The position numbers and the translations under genes were made by a program. The notes under the pieces are model-generated. The model was given only the letters and a program-made list of their open reading frames with translations, was not told the origin of the DNA and ran no database searches. Shown one piece after another: positions 48,071 to 58,840 of a stretch of DNA of 64,000 nt. Source of the stretch: Membranipora membranacea (taxonomy: Eukaryota; Bryozoa; Gymnolaemata; Cheilostomatida; Membraniporidae); the NCBI GenBank assembly GCA_914767715.1, contig OU612073.1, positions 16,430,001 through 16,494,000 on the forward strand, written 5' to 3'. Each line of letters opens with the position of its first letter. Positions within the stretch are counted from its first letter, which is position 1.

Positions 48071-48788
48071 GCATGGGCGTCAGAAGGATTTACCAAGGGG
48101 TGCTCCTTTTAGCTGTGGAGTAGTTAGTGGCATGTGTAAGCGAGGAGGGTGCGGGAGGTGCGCCGAAGCGGCTTCCCGCCGATGGAAATGTTTTGAAATT
48201 CGAGACCCAAAAAGAGACATTCTGGTACATACCAGCCAACTTTTATGGATGAGCAACACCAAGCATGATACCAAAAAATATTTAGCAGCAACAGCCTCTT
48301 GCCCGGGCCCCTATTGAAAGTTCTAGCGATAAAAGAAAACACTGAGTTCCCTGGTAGTAGCCTAGTTAGAAAGTTTATTCGTGAACAAATTTAAAAAATG
48401 GTTGGATTAAAAACAGACCAAAGAGTACTTAGGTGAACTACCAGTAAATACATACAGCATTCTTGCACCTGCAATACCATTATTTATTAGGCCTTATTTG
48501 ATTGATTATTAGTCATTGACGTTGCAGAATGGTACAATCGTACCCAGCTCCAGTTTTCTGCTGTGTAGCCTGGAAAAGGGATCGATTACCTGGCCCAATA
48601 TTAAGAATTTATGTTGATTGGGCAACAACAACAACAGGGCAAAATGATTGGCCCAGTTATTGGCTACAAGGAGTTCCTCTGACACTGACAAGGATAAACA
48701 ACTCCAATTAGTAAATAAAATAAAAAATTTTCAATTTTCCAAGGGGTGCTCACTTGAGCACCCTGAGCACCCCTTCTGATGCCCATGC
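48071..48788. mobile_element. 718-bp TIR element with GCGACA direct repeats
   Basis: Starts GCATGGGCGTCAGAAGG and ends CCTTCTGATGCCCATGC (one mismatch), with direct repeats GCGACA at 48065-48070 and 48789-48794. The homologous sequence of unit X near 23785 reads gaatccgcgacgactt without it. The termini resemble hAT-type non-autonomous elements but the TSD looks like 6-7 bp. Short reading frames inside are not convincing. Confidence 0.78.
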
Positions 48789-48912
48789 GCGACAACTTGG
48801 CCCTAGCCAAACTTAGCCCCAGCCAAACTTGGCCCCAGCCAAACTTGGCCCGAGCCAAACTTAGCCCCAGCCAAATACTTCCAAGTTTGAACGGGGCCGA
48901 GTTGTCGCGCTT
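48787..48912. repeat. Five 16-bp repeats between inverted arms
   Basis: Array of aaacttggccccagcc-type units (five copies, with tta or ttg variants), bounded by GCGCGACAACTTGGCCC on the left and its near-complement on the right. Unit X has only two copies at 23805-23830. It lies 5' of the unit Y first exon, so it is in former promoter-proximal DNA. Confidence 0.75.
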
Positions 48913-48946
48913 CTTACACTGCCCCCAATTCGGAATAGCGGTACAC

Positions 48947-50197
48947 CAGAGACTATAGATATAGAGACCTTCCACTTCCCATGATAACATATATAACCGA
49001 TGCGAACACATTGAAAATTAGGCTCCGCCCCTTTCTGGTGGTAATTGCTTGGAGGTAAGCGTACCCAGTGCTACGAATTTACTATCAAAAATTGACAAGG
49101 TGAATGATTTAGCTGTTTATTTTATAAGTACATTCACACAAAACTCTCAATAATATCAACTGGGACAAATGAAATCTAAGATGTGCGACTTTTATATAAA
49201 ATATAGGCATCAAGGAAACAAAATACTTGGTGGATGACCTTTTGGTAATGTAGCCCCCATATGTATAGAAAATTGAATATTCAATGTGAAAATAGTTAAA
49301 TGTGAACAAGCACTGATGTTATATTCTCCAGTTCCGGTCACTGAATTGAATTCATCAGTTAGGTCAGCACAGAAACTTTCAATAGCATAGGTCTGAGAAA
49401 AGTATCATCCTCAAAAAGTCTAAGTTTTCCCGTTTTAAGTCAACATACTGCTGATTGTTGCCTGAAGATATGTGCTTTGAACTGCTCTGAATCTGTCTAT
49501 GAAGCCCAAACAAGTTTTCAAGGCGATTTGTAAAAATAAGCTTTCCATAGCCCCAACCATCCCACAATAACTTTGAGGCAGAGAGGGAGGTCTTCTATCT
49601 CTCAATGCAGTAAATTCTTTACATTTGTCAGCATTGAATTGTCAGTATGAATCTGCTGACGATGCACTTTACTCTGATGCCATTCTTACTTCAGTTTCGA
49701 ATGTGTGTGTATGGTTGGTACTAGTCACCATGATTAAATTCTTTTATATTAACTTAGAGCATATATTGACAAACAAAAAGAAGCCCTCTTCCTCTTGTCC
49801 TCACTCATGAAAACTTTGTCCGTGAAACTCATTACAACAGCTAACCTATGGCAGGCCATCATTACATCGCAGTGGGCAACAATGATGGATTATACTGCAC
49901 AGCCCCCTTACTTTCTTACAAAAATACAGGCCTGTATAATATAAATCTCTGGCTAAGAATGCAACAACAAGTTGATAGTGACTTTGTTGCTGTCTGATCT
50001 GGTTTTGTCATCAAGATTGTGGTTATTTTGCCTCAAATAACTCAGGTGAAAAACCTGAAATTTTATTGAGAAAGCCATTGCTGTCTAAGGCAGCAGCGCT
50101 TACTACACAACCAGAAGTGGGCGTGACCGTTAAATAACGCTGATTGGCTATTCGCATTTTATGCGCAAGTGGAAGGTCTCTATATCTATAGTCTCTG
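48947..50197. mobile_element. 1251-bp DNA transposon with perfect 31-bp TIRs
   Basis: The first 31 bases (48947-48977, starting CAGAGACTATAGATATAGAG) are the exact complement of 50167-50197. It is flanked by direct repeats GGTACAC (48940-48946 and 50198-50204). The homologous site in unit R near 57020 (gctttgcactttattt) is empty. No transposase is seen, so it is non-autonomous; the CAG termini hint at hAT, though a 7-bp TSD is atypical. The element has split the 5' flank of unit Y. Confidence 0.85.
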
Positions 50198-50204
50198 GGT
50201 ACAC

Positions 50205-52519
50205 TTTATTCGATTAATTACACAACTGGGAAAAAGAACAGTAAACTAGAAGTGAAGAATTATTCATCTGCTAAAAAAGGAATATATTTAATATTTTCTC
50301 TGATGGCATGACTTCTTTTAATATAACACTATTTCACTAGGTTCCATGAATTCATTTCCGTTATATGATCACGAGGAGAAATTCTACTCTTTTTTGCGCA
50401 GGTATGACATTGATCTTTATCCATGCCCTCTGAAAGCCTCTGGACGGGAAGTTATTTAAGATAATATCTGAATTTTTCTCCAAACTGAATGAGGATTATG
50501 ATAATAGCAAATCCAAGTATTTTTGTACTTACTCTTACTCTTTGTACTTTGTATTTATGTACATTTATGATAACTGCATTTGAGGTTTAAGTACTGCTCA
50601 AATAATCTAAAACACTGGTGTTGGTGCTGCCTTGATGCTCCTACAGCCTGAAAACGCTCTCGCAATACAAAATATATTGAGCCAAGCTTACCTGGTAACT
50701 TTAATGTGTCCATAGCTGAGCAAATAAATCTTGTTCATTGGTGTGAAAATTCGGAAGACAAATATTGTGTTACTTTGGTAGTTTGTTGATAGCAAGATCT
50801 TAAAGAATATTTAGGAATCTTAGCGTTGGCCAGGTCTGGTTTGTTCAATTTTTAGGTATGTAGTGTGTAGGTAGTAGTGTTGCCAAAGAAAAATTCTGTC
50901 ATACTTTCTTAAAATAACTTCAAGACACTTATATTGTATGGTGAGCCCCTTACGATTGATCAAGTTGAAATACAGTTATATTACGTTTATACAGATTGTT
51001 CACTTATCTGTGAGCTTTTCCTTGACAGCTTAATTTAATTTCGCATCAAATGCTAGTAGGGGAAGGGTGCACAGTGTGACAGAGATGCAACTGAATCATA
51101 GGACTTGTCTGCGCACCAGATCTGACTGACTTGATTTGCTTGACACTATAGATTTGAAAACAACCTGGACAGAACCTATATGAAGTCTCAGCATTATGCC
51201 ACTGAGAGATGTTATTGTGGGTGACCTTACGAGATTGAATTATGTAGTAGCAAAGGTGTAATCGTTGGTGTAAATATTGGTTTCAGAACCTGAACTATTC
51301 TCAGATAACACGTAACTTCACCACAGACCATTTATGGTAATTAGGCTCTTGTTGATCGGTGATTTAGACACCAGTCAAGGTGCAGATAGTCTTTATGGTC
51401 ACTCAAGTTTTGATAATCAAAATTATAATGGTATCATCTTGTTTGAACCATTTAACATTTATTTTCGCACTCATGATAGAAATTCATTCACGTATATTAT
51501 ACTCGTTTTAAAAAATCAAACACCATCCATCAAAAACAACTGTACTTACCTGAGAGGTTGTACACATTTACTGAAATCCAAAAGATCAACTTCATGTTAT
51601 GCGGCATATTCCAATTAAAGTAACCGCAGAAGTAAAAAAGTTGTATCAGTCATTTCAAAATGCAATTAGATCAAGTATTGATCTAACAAGGGAAAATAAA
51701 AATATGTTCTACTGACACAAGTAACCAGCTCAGGGTCTGGATTTGCTACCGATCAAAGAAGAAATAACAACAAGATTCAAACTTGAATATGGTTTTATTT
51801 TTCCATCTGATATCTCTCGAAATACATTAGGCTTCAGTTAGATGAACCGAAGTCTTTTTTCGTAACAAGACATCTAAGAGTTAGCAGATGGTCTTTATCT
51901 TTTAGCCAAATCCTTACATTTAGACCCAATATATATGCCAATGGTTTGCAGCAGGTAGAATATCTGTTCTGGAATTCTAGAATTACAGGTAAACGGCGCA
52001 ACGGTGGTGCTCGTTGATTGGCACCGAGTAGAAAAGACAGGTTCGACTCAATGTGTACAAGGCTCTCAAAGCAAAAAATGTATTAGAAACAGTGTAATAT
52101 CAACTTTTTTTCTATTTTTTTTCAATTGTACAATTTGTTCAATTTAGTTCAAAATTGATACTACTGTTGCTCCTTTCTAGTGCATGTGATTCAACTTCTT
52201 GAGTCAACTGAGCAAAATTATTTTGACCACTACTGCAGGAATCCGAGTCTACAACAACAAATGGCCACAAATCAATGTATCTACTTGGAATTCCCAATGT
52301 AAGTGAAGCAATTGCGGTGTTGGAAGTCAACTTCCCAAAAGAGTTTACAAGGAATAGCAGGTCAGTATTTATCTCAAATTTATTAATCAATATCTTATTT
52401 CAGTTAGTAAATAATAATTATATTTAGTTTTATGAAACTAAGCAGGAGGAAATCAGCAACAAAAAGGTGTTCAATACTGTTAAAAGCACAATGCTAACGT
52501 TTTTCATCATTGAATTCAG
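50205..52519 (-). repeat. Family flank sequences between units Y and R
   Basis: 50205-51070 is a copy of 1-870 and 57.0-57.7 kb. 51000-51300 matches 23.86-24.1 kb. 51250-51900 matches, inverted, 29.86-31.4 kb. 51940-52515 matches 43.05-43.65 and 2.8-3.6 kb and is the 3' flank of gene R. No gene is seen. Confidence 0.65.
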
Positions 52520-55500
52520 TCAGATCAGTCCCTGTGTGATGACCATGGAGTAACAAACTTCCTGAGGATTACCAACATTTATGCTAGAGTTCATGTTTAC
52601 AAACCAGAGTAAGGTACATAATGGAACTTCTTGGTTGATGCTGAAAGCCTTACAATTCATGTGTTGTTTGGCGCACAAATAGGAGCATGTTTCATATGAT
52701 CTGGTAGTGTACTTTTTTATGACAGAGCCTCCACATCCACCAAGCAGAGCCTTCTCATATCGTAAAGTCGTCAGTGGAACTATGGATGTCACTAAAAATG
52801 CGAAATCACGAAATAACTTTATTGAATAATTGACAAGACTATTTATGATTTATCAAGGTTGTATTGATTTCAATATCATGACATTATTCGGTAGGTATGC
52901 AAAATCGTGTGTCTTCTTTTCAGTATATTCCTGATGATTATTAATATGCTGTTCTCGTTGGAATCCTCTTTTCTCTTCTATAGTCATAGTTGTAGCCAAC
53001 CATGTGCATGCAGAATGCAGAATTATATTGTGCTTAAGAATAGGAACCTCTTCAATAAGACAGGAAAAGAAATAACTTGATTGTGTATGTGCCAATTGAC
53101 TCACAGATTTGATACACACTTAGTCTCCAATACCCTCCACAAATTTGAGACCTATCTCCAGAACAAAGTAGCCGACACTCACTCTCAGTTTCTGCGACTC
53201 CATGCTTACCATATGACTCATCTCCACAGTGACATTCCACTGCATATGCCAGGCCTGCGTATTGATGACCTGAAATCCAAAGCTCAAACCCTTGATATAG
53301 ATATGCCAATGTGTTTCATGTTTCATACTTAATTTACCAGATCGCTTTGAAAGATGAAATGCTACATTAAGATTATCTATATCTACTGCTGTAATTAATC
53401 ATGGTAGGTAAGTGATTTTAGCATTATTATATCCCTCCAAGGGACTACAAAGTTTTGCAGCAATGCATAAATCGGTAATAAAGAATGTGCAACACAGCAT
53501 CAACTTTGTGCATGACACTCTTAGCGGAGTACCACCTTAGTTTATGAAGGTTCCAATACGTTTCAGTATTGATAATAGAGCACAGGCGAAATATAATAGA
53601 AACAGGAAGCTGCTCCGTGTGGTTTATTTTAGCTGAGTTTGAGCGGCGTTTGAGATGCCTTTAGCACCTGATGAATGAATCGTTTCACCAGAATTCCCAC
53701 TGAATAATCATCCGATTAATGCATAAGGTGCAATCTGCTATTGATCAATGAGATCTCATTTGAAACCCTGGTTGCCCTTCAAGTAGCAGACAACCACAAA
53801 AGTTATAACTTTTATACTTGATGCGTAATGATGTATCCCTTCCAAATCTTTGATTATTTCAATTGCAAACCCTCTTCCCCCATTTCTTTTGAGTAACAGG
53901 CTTACCAAAGATTATTGGCCAAGTGATTCATACTCTCAAAATAGATATCTTATTATTATAAAAAGGTAATATATAAAAGTTATTGTTATAAGAATAAGAG
54001 TAGTTTTCTTATGTTTGTTTCAATTTTAATACATAAACAGTCATCTGAGTTTCAAAGTCAGCTACAAAAACAATATTATTGTTTTCAATGAAAATTAAAG
54101 TTTTTGGTACAAAAAAGATTTTTTTCTGCCCTTATAACACTCTCCTTGTCTTGGCAATCAGTCCCAAGACATGAAAAATAATCCAACGTCAACTGAATAA
54201 GAAGTTGCCCTCCCTCAACCGACTAAGGAAAACTTATTGGTAAGGAAAACTTAGAATTACTGTTCACAGCCAATGATAGGCTTTCTTAGAACTACTGTTC
54301 ACAGCCAATGATAGGCTTTTATGCTACTCACATATTCTTTCCTTCAATCTGATATCCGGTCACCACGCCGGTCTTGAAAGAAAATAATTCTGTCAATTTC
54401 CCTCCCACCTCCCTATCACTAACCTATGTCGTCCATTGTGGAAATTCTATCAATTTCCTGGTGATGGTGTTTATTTTTTCGTCAATTCTGCACCAGATTT
54501 AACAACATCTAATAATATGGCAAGTACCCTGTCAGCCAAACAACATATACAGTGGCGTTTATCGTCACTTTCAGTTACAAATGCGTGATGCGCCACATAT
54601 TTTTTCCCCTATAATATGTTACATTATAAGAAAGAAAAAAAATTTAGTATTGAGTATTATATTCGATTATAAACAAAACGTAGTTTCCTAGTTTGATTTC
54701 GGTTTATTGCAGCCATTCGGTTAAGGGGTTGATGACTGCCCTGTGGCGCAAAACAAAAGCTTATACCCTTGATGCACATTGTTGATTATGTTGCCCACCT
54801 GCTCAGACAAATTGCAAGTTGATTCATATTTAGCGGTGCCAGGGTTGTATGCTGCTTTATTAAACGTTGGCCATTAACCATTGAAATACTTGTAGATAGC
54901 TTTTTATTATTTGTGATGGTATAAACCTTATATAGGGCACTTCTGAATAAGACTTTATTATCTCGATAATATGTCAGAATAAATTAAAATTAAATGTGTG
55001 TCGGCACATTTTATATGATTTCTGTTGCATGAGCAAGAAAATCTGGTTAAAATCGCTGAGTTTCCCCGGGGCTGGGTTGAGCAAATATATCTAAGATGTG
55101 AAAAACCATGGTAACGCCATTGATATATATTCATACCAATGGGTAACGCCTACTGGTTTTGAATTGAGCTCGAAGACTCATCTCTCTATCCATGACTGGG
55201 ATCAGGAGATCCGAGAATGAGTTCGAAGTTTCAGTTTGATCTCAGCCCCTCGGAACAGCAAATTATAAAATTGTAAAGATTTATATAAAATGTAAACAGA
55301 CCAATAATCGATAATTATCATTGTTTTCAATGATTTAATACTCGAATCAACTTATTTGACATTGCTAAGTAGTTTACTCAAATTCTTACCTCCAGAAAGA
55401 CAACGATATAGGCACATCTTTATAGTCATGTTAGACCAATCAGTCAGGTTATCAGCCGACAAAGCTCTTGGATAGTTGTCATCTATGTAACAACCGACAT

Positions 55501-56971
55501 ATCTACCCTGTACTTCTCCCTCTCCGACAGATCCATCTGCATAATAAACTCAACAACGTGATTATGATAGTTTCCTTACCAAAAGAAAAATGAGTTGAAT
55601 ATCCAAGTTTCTTGAAAAGTAGAGAGTAGAAGGTTTTGTGCCTCTAATTGCAGTTCCCTCAATTCTAGGGTTGATTCCAACTATACCAACTATAATAATG
55701 CAGAAGACACCTAGCTAAAAGTGCTCAAACAAATTTGTTCATTTTAACGGAGGCGGGGCAGCATTTATTTTAAATGGGCAACAATTTGACAGCATTTATA
55801 TGTGTAAATAGGTTTCCTCAATACTATGTCATAGTTTTAAACCCCTCAATTTGTCAGTTCGAGAGAAAATAAATTGTTTAACTAAAAAAAGAACGTAGGA
55901 GATAACTCTATTGTCCATATAATCCCCTTGTTTTGCCTGCGTATAGTTTACTCTCTAATTTTAACCCTCCCCATTCATGCCATGATATTATAATATATAC
56001 TATATATATACATATATACATACACACTACATATACTACTTGGTTAAAAAGCCACTGCGGCAAGCATCCAACCAAATTCTATTGGTTTGCACCATGCTGG
56101 TGTCTGAACAGTAGAGCGGAATCTGCATGAGCCAAATGGGAGCGCCGTTCCATAACTTTCTCTCCCCTAAGAAACTTATAATATCACAAAGAAGAAAAAA
56201 AAATAAAAATTGTTTCCCTCCTTGCCTTTGAATAATAAGCGCAGGGCTCCGAAAGTTCTCTCGGTCACAGATTTTTACCTGCTCTGACTTATTCTGCAAA
56301 TATTTTGGCCAGCGAAATAGGCTAATAAACCTTTCTCACTGGTCAATTAATAAATGATAGCGTGAAGGTCTCTTTGAAATGTATATGCGTAGATCCCATC
56401 CTCAACCGCTGAGCCACTGAGTGTGAAAAAAAAGAGCGGTATTATCTAAACTAGAATACATTGTTGGCTTTGAATCTCAATTTCAGAAAGCAGCTGCTGG
56501 AGCAGAGTTGCTATCATCAGAAACTTACGAAATTATCAACATTAGAATCTCAGATATATATATTAAATTCATGTCTATGAAATTGCCAGTCGCCTCACCT
56601 ACACCGCAGTTGCCCAGACTTTTTGATGGTCATACCATACACACAAAAAATGTCTACCAATCACAGTGGGCTATATCTTATTAAAAGACACAATGTTTCC
56701 TTCTGGTGTCTTCTGGACTATAAACTTGATCAAAATGTTCTTCACGCAAATATTATCACTAATTATAAAGCTTCATGGTCAAGCTTTTAAATTGATACAA
56801 TAAAAAAAATTGCAAATGCAGATTGTGTAGTAGCATTTTAGATTAACCAAAGCCAAAGTGAATTAACAAAGTGGCACTTCTCATCAATCTCATGAAAATC
56901 AAGACCATGTACTTACAGTAAAGTGAGTGAAGCATCAAGACAGAAAAGCAAATCGTTGGAAAAATATGCAT
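52520..56971 (-). CDS. Gene R: secreted WSC-PAN protein (212 aa, intact)
   Basis: Four coding exons on the minus strand: 56917-56971 (signal peptide MHIFPTICFSVLMLHSLY), 55390-55536, 53105-53269 and 52520-52791. They total 639 nt with a TGA stop. All junctions are GT-AG and phase 1. The WSC domain spans residues about 31-120 with eight cysteines: RYVGCYIDDNYPRAL, MTIKMCLYRCLSGG, AVECHCGDESYGKHG, CSGDRSQICGG. The PAN/apple-like domain spans residues about 136-205 with six cysteines: LLGGCGGSVIKKYTTRS, ETCSYLCAKQHMNCKAF, PLCTLLWFVNMNSS, EVCYS. There are two N-glycosylation sites in the WSC part (NLT, NMT). It is predicted to be secreted without an anchor; the ligand is unknown. It has the same layout as gene P but is clearly diverged, so the two are older paralogs. 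Confidence 0.92.
53270..55389 (-). other. Intron 2 of gene R
   Basis: Separates the two WSC half-exons. It contains a ~43-bp tandem duplication at about 54250-54330 (each copy with actgttcacagccaatgata). No other element ends are recognised. Confidence 0.7.
55537..56916 (-). other. Intron 1 of gene R
   Basis: Contains an AT-rich dinucleotide-type tract at about 55987-56040. A reading frame at 56036-56299 has no recognisable domain and lies wholly in the intron. Confidence 0.65.
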
Positions 56972-57004
56972 GCCCTCTCTGTATACTCTCTATACACTGC
57001 CCTT

Positions 57005-57060
57005 AATTCAGAATAGCTTTGCACTTTATTTGGTAAAATTATACAACTGGGTAAAATAAA
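57005..57060 (-). promoter_or_regulatory. Possible core promoter of gene R
   Basis: About 55-60 bp before the ATG, the minus strand carries CAAATAAAG within a stretch conserved in the flanks of units Y and W. In unit X the corresponding area has TGTATAAAG. This is suggestive only; no transcription start is known. Confidence 0.3.
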
Positions 57061-58830
57061 CAGTAAACTAGGCGCGAAGAACGATCAATATACAAAGGAG
57101 ATGAATAGTTTTATTTCATTTTTCTCTGATGGCATAACTTATTTTAATATAACACTTTTGTCACAAGGATCCATGAATTAATTTCTCTTATATGATCTTT
57201 AGGAAATTTCCTGCGCTGGCATGAAATTGGAAACGATTCAATTCAACAGGAAGTTATTTGTTTCCAATCCTGATGAAATCCTCTGGACAGGAAGTTAATT
57301 AAGATAATACCTATATTGCTCCAAACAAAATGATGATTATTTTGCTTGCAATTTGAAATAGTTTTTTGTTCGTAACGCAGTTATGATAACTCCAATAACT
57401 CAAATAATCCAAAACACCATTTTTCCCACTGCCTTGGTGCTCTTAACGCTTGATGACACCCTCACAATAGAATGGACAAGATTGGACCTCACCTGGTGAT
57501 TTCTATGGGCTTAGCTGAGCAAATAATATCACCATCATTGTCTAAATATATTACTAGGCCGGGCTGATCTCAAAAACTTTTCAAAATCTTTTAGGTAGAC
57601 ACACTGTCTTAGATTAGTAATTTGTGTATACTGAGTTTGAAAACATAGTCAATTACCACCGCAGTGTAGCCATGCAAAATCTGGAAACTGAGTTAAAAGA
57701 TCCATTGTTCAGGTTACAGGTATCCAATTTGCCTGCATTCTGAGTTGCTCCCATTCCGCTTGGGTTCTACCATCGGCTTCAGAGAGGGGCGACTCCAACT
57801 ATAGTTAATAGAACCATATTCGAACCAGGGCCTTTAAGATGTGCTCCTTGCTCGCACTTCTCTGATGACAACAGCCTTTTTAGGTTACTCAGTAGGAGGG
57901 ACAACTCTTAACACAATAATCATTGGATAAAATAATACCTAGCACCATGAGCATTGTGAGAAACTTGAGAAACTTGAGATATTCGTTTACAGAATACACA
58001 ACAAAATAGCTTATTCTGGTATATATGTTCAATTACTATGACCTTTAACTTCCTTCATCTGGTTAACATGGTAGTCTGTGGGTCAGTTAACAATGGCTTG
58101 TGCATAAACAAATATCCGATCATTTGATATTATTATAATTGTGTAATTGCTTCCTCGATGATTCCATGATTCTTTTGTCGATCAATGAAAACCTGTAGCA
58201 CTTGACTTGTCATCAGAGGGGGGGGGGTTCAATGCAATGCAATGCAGAGTTGTAATTGATAGTGGACTAATGTGAATAAATGGATAGTTGTTTGTTCATC
58301 TTTAAAATGATTGACCAGTCATGCTGTACAGTATCAAGATAATCAGGTTCAAAAAGTTGTATCCTGGAGACACGGCCACCAAGAGATTTTGCATCCTTAA
58401 AACTTTGGCACTTTGGGTATTTGCGGACTTTACAACATACACAAAGGCGGGATGCACCAGATAGTCATCAATTTTGTAAGAGAAAATAAAATATCTCGAA
58501 TGAAGAGAAGTAATCTATATATAACTGGCCTCAGAGGAATGGTTTTGAGAGGTACAATAATATTGCTGAAAGCGGCACTGTGCACAGGAGGATAAGTCTT
58601 CGTTTTGCTTAGGCCTTGAATAAGAAAGTTAGCTAATATTTACTCCTCTGGAGAAATGGGAGTGCAGAAAATGGAATGGCATTCGGGTAAATATATCTGC
58701 TACATATAAAGATAAACACGCTGTTCAACAAAAGCAATTCAAACGAAAAGAGGATACCCTCCTTTGTCCAATATAATAATTACTCATTTGCTACTTTTAT
58801 CGCCTTGCCTCTCGCTCATCGACTTAGTCA
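57061..58830. other. Intergenic sequence between gene R and the sushi-TM gene
   Basis: 57.0-57.7 kb is the duplicated 5' flank. A sequence with a B-box-like ggttcgaat on the minus strand (near 57830) may be a SINE relic. A G-tract and short aatgc repeats lie at 58215-58245. No gene is supported. Confidence 0.5.
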
Positions 58831-58840
58831 TAGACATATA

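Noticed and set aside
48033-48317. 94-codon reading frame near the unit Y first exon
   Set aside because: Most of it lies within the 718-bp TIR element and it has no homolog in the other units.
48793-48890. CRISPR-like array
   Set aside because: Sixteen-bp units are directly tandem without spacers, in an animal genome.
50685-50745. Possible first coding exon of unit Y (short leader with a GTAAGC donor)
   Set aside because: The donor phase does not fit the phase-1 acceptors of the family and the matching block in unit R (57.5 kb) is not coherent; the exon at 47985-48038 fits better.
56036-56299. 87-codon minus-strand reading frame
   Set aside because: Lies in intron 1 of gene R, with no domain, no paralog in other units and no splice logic.
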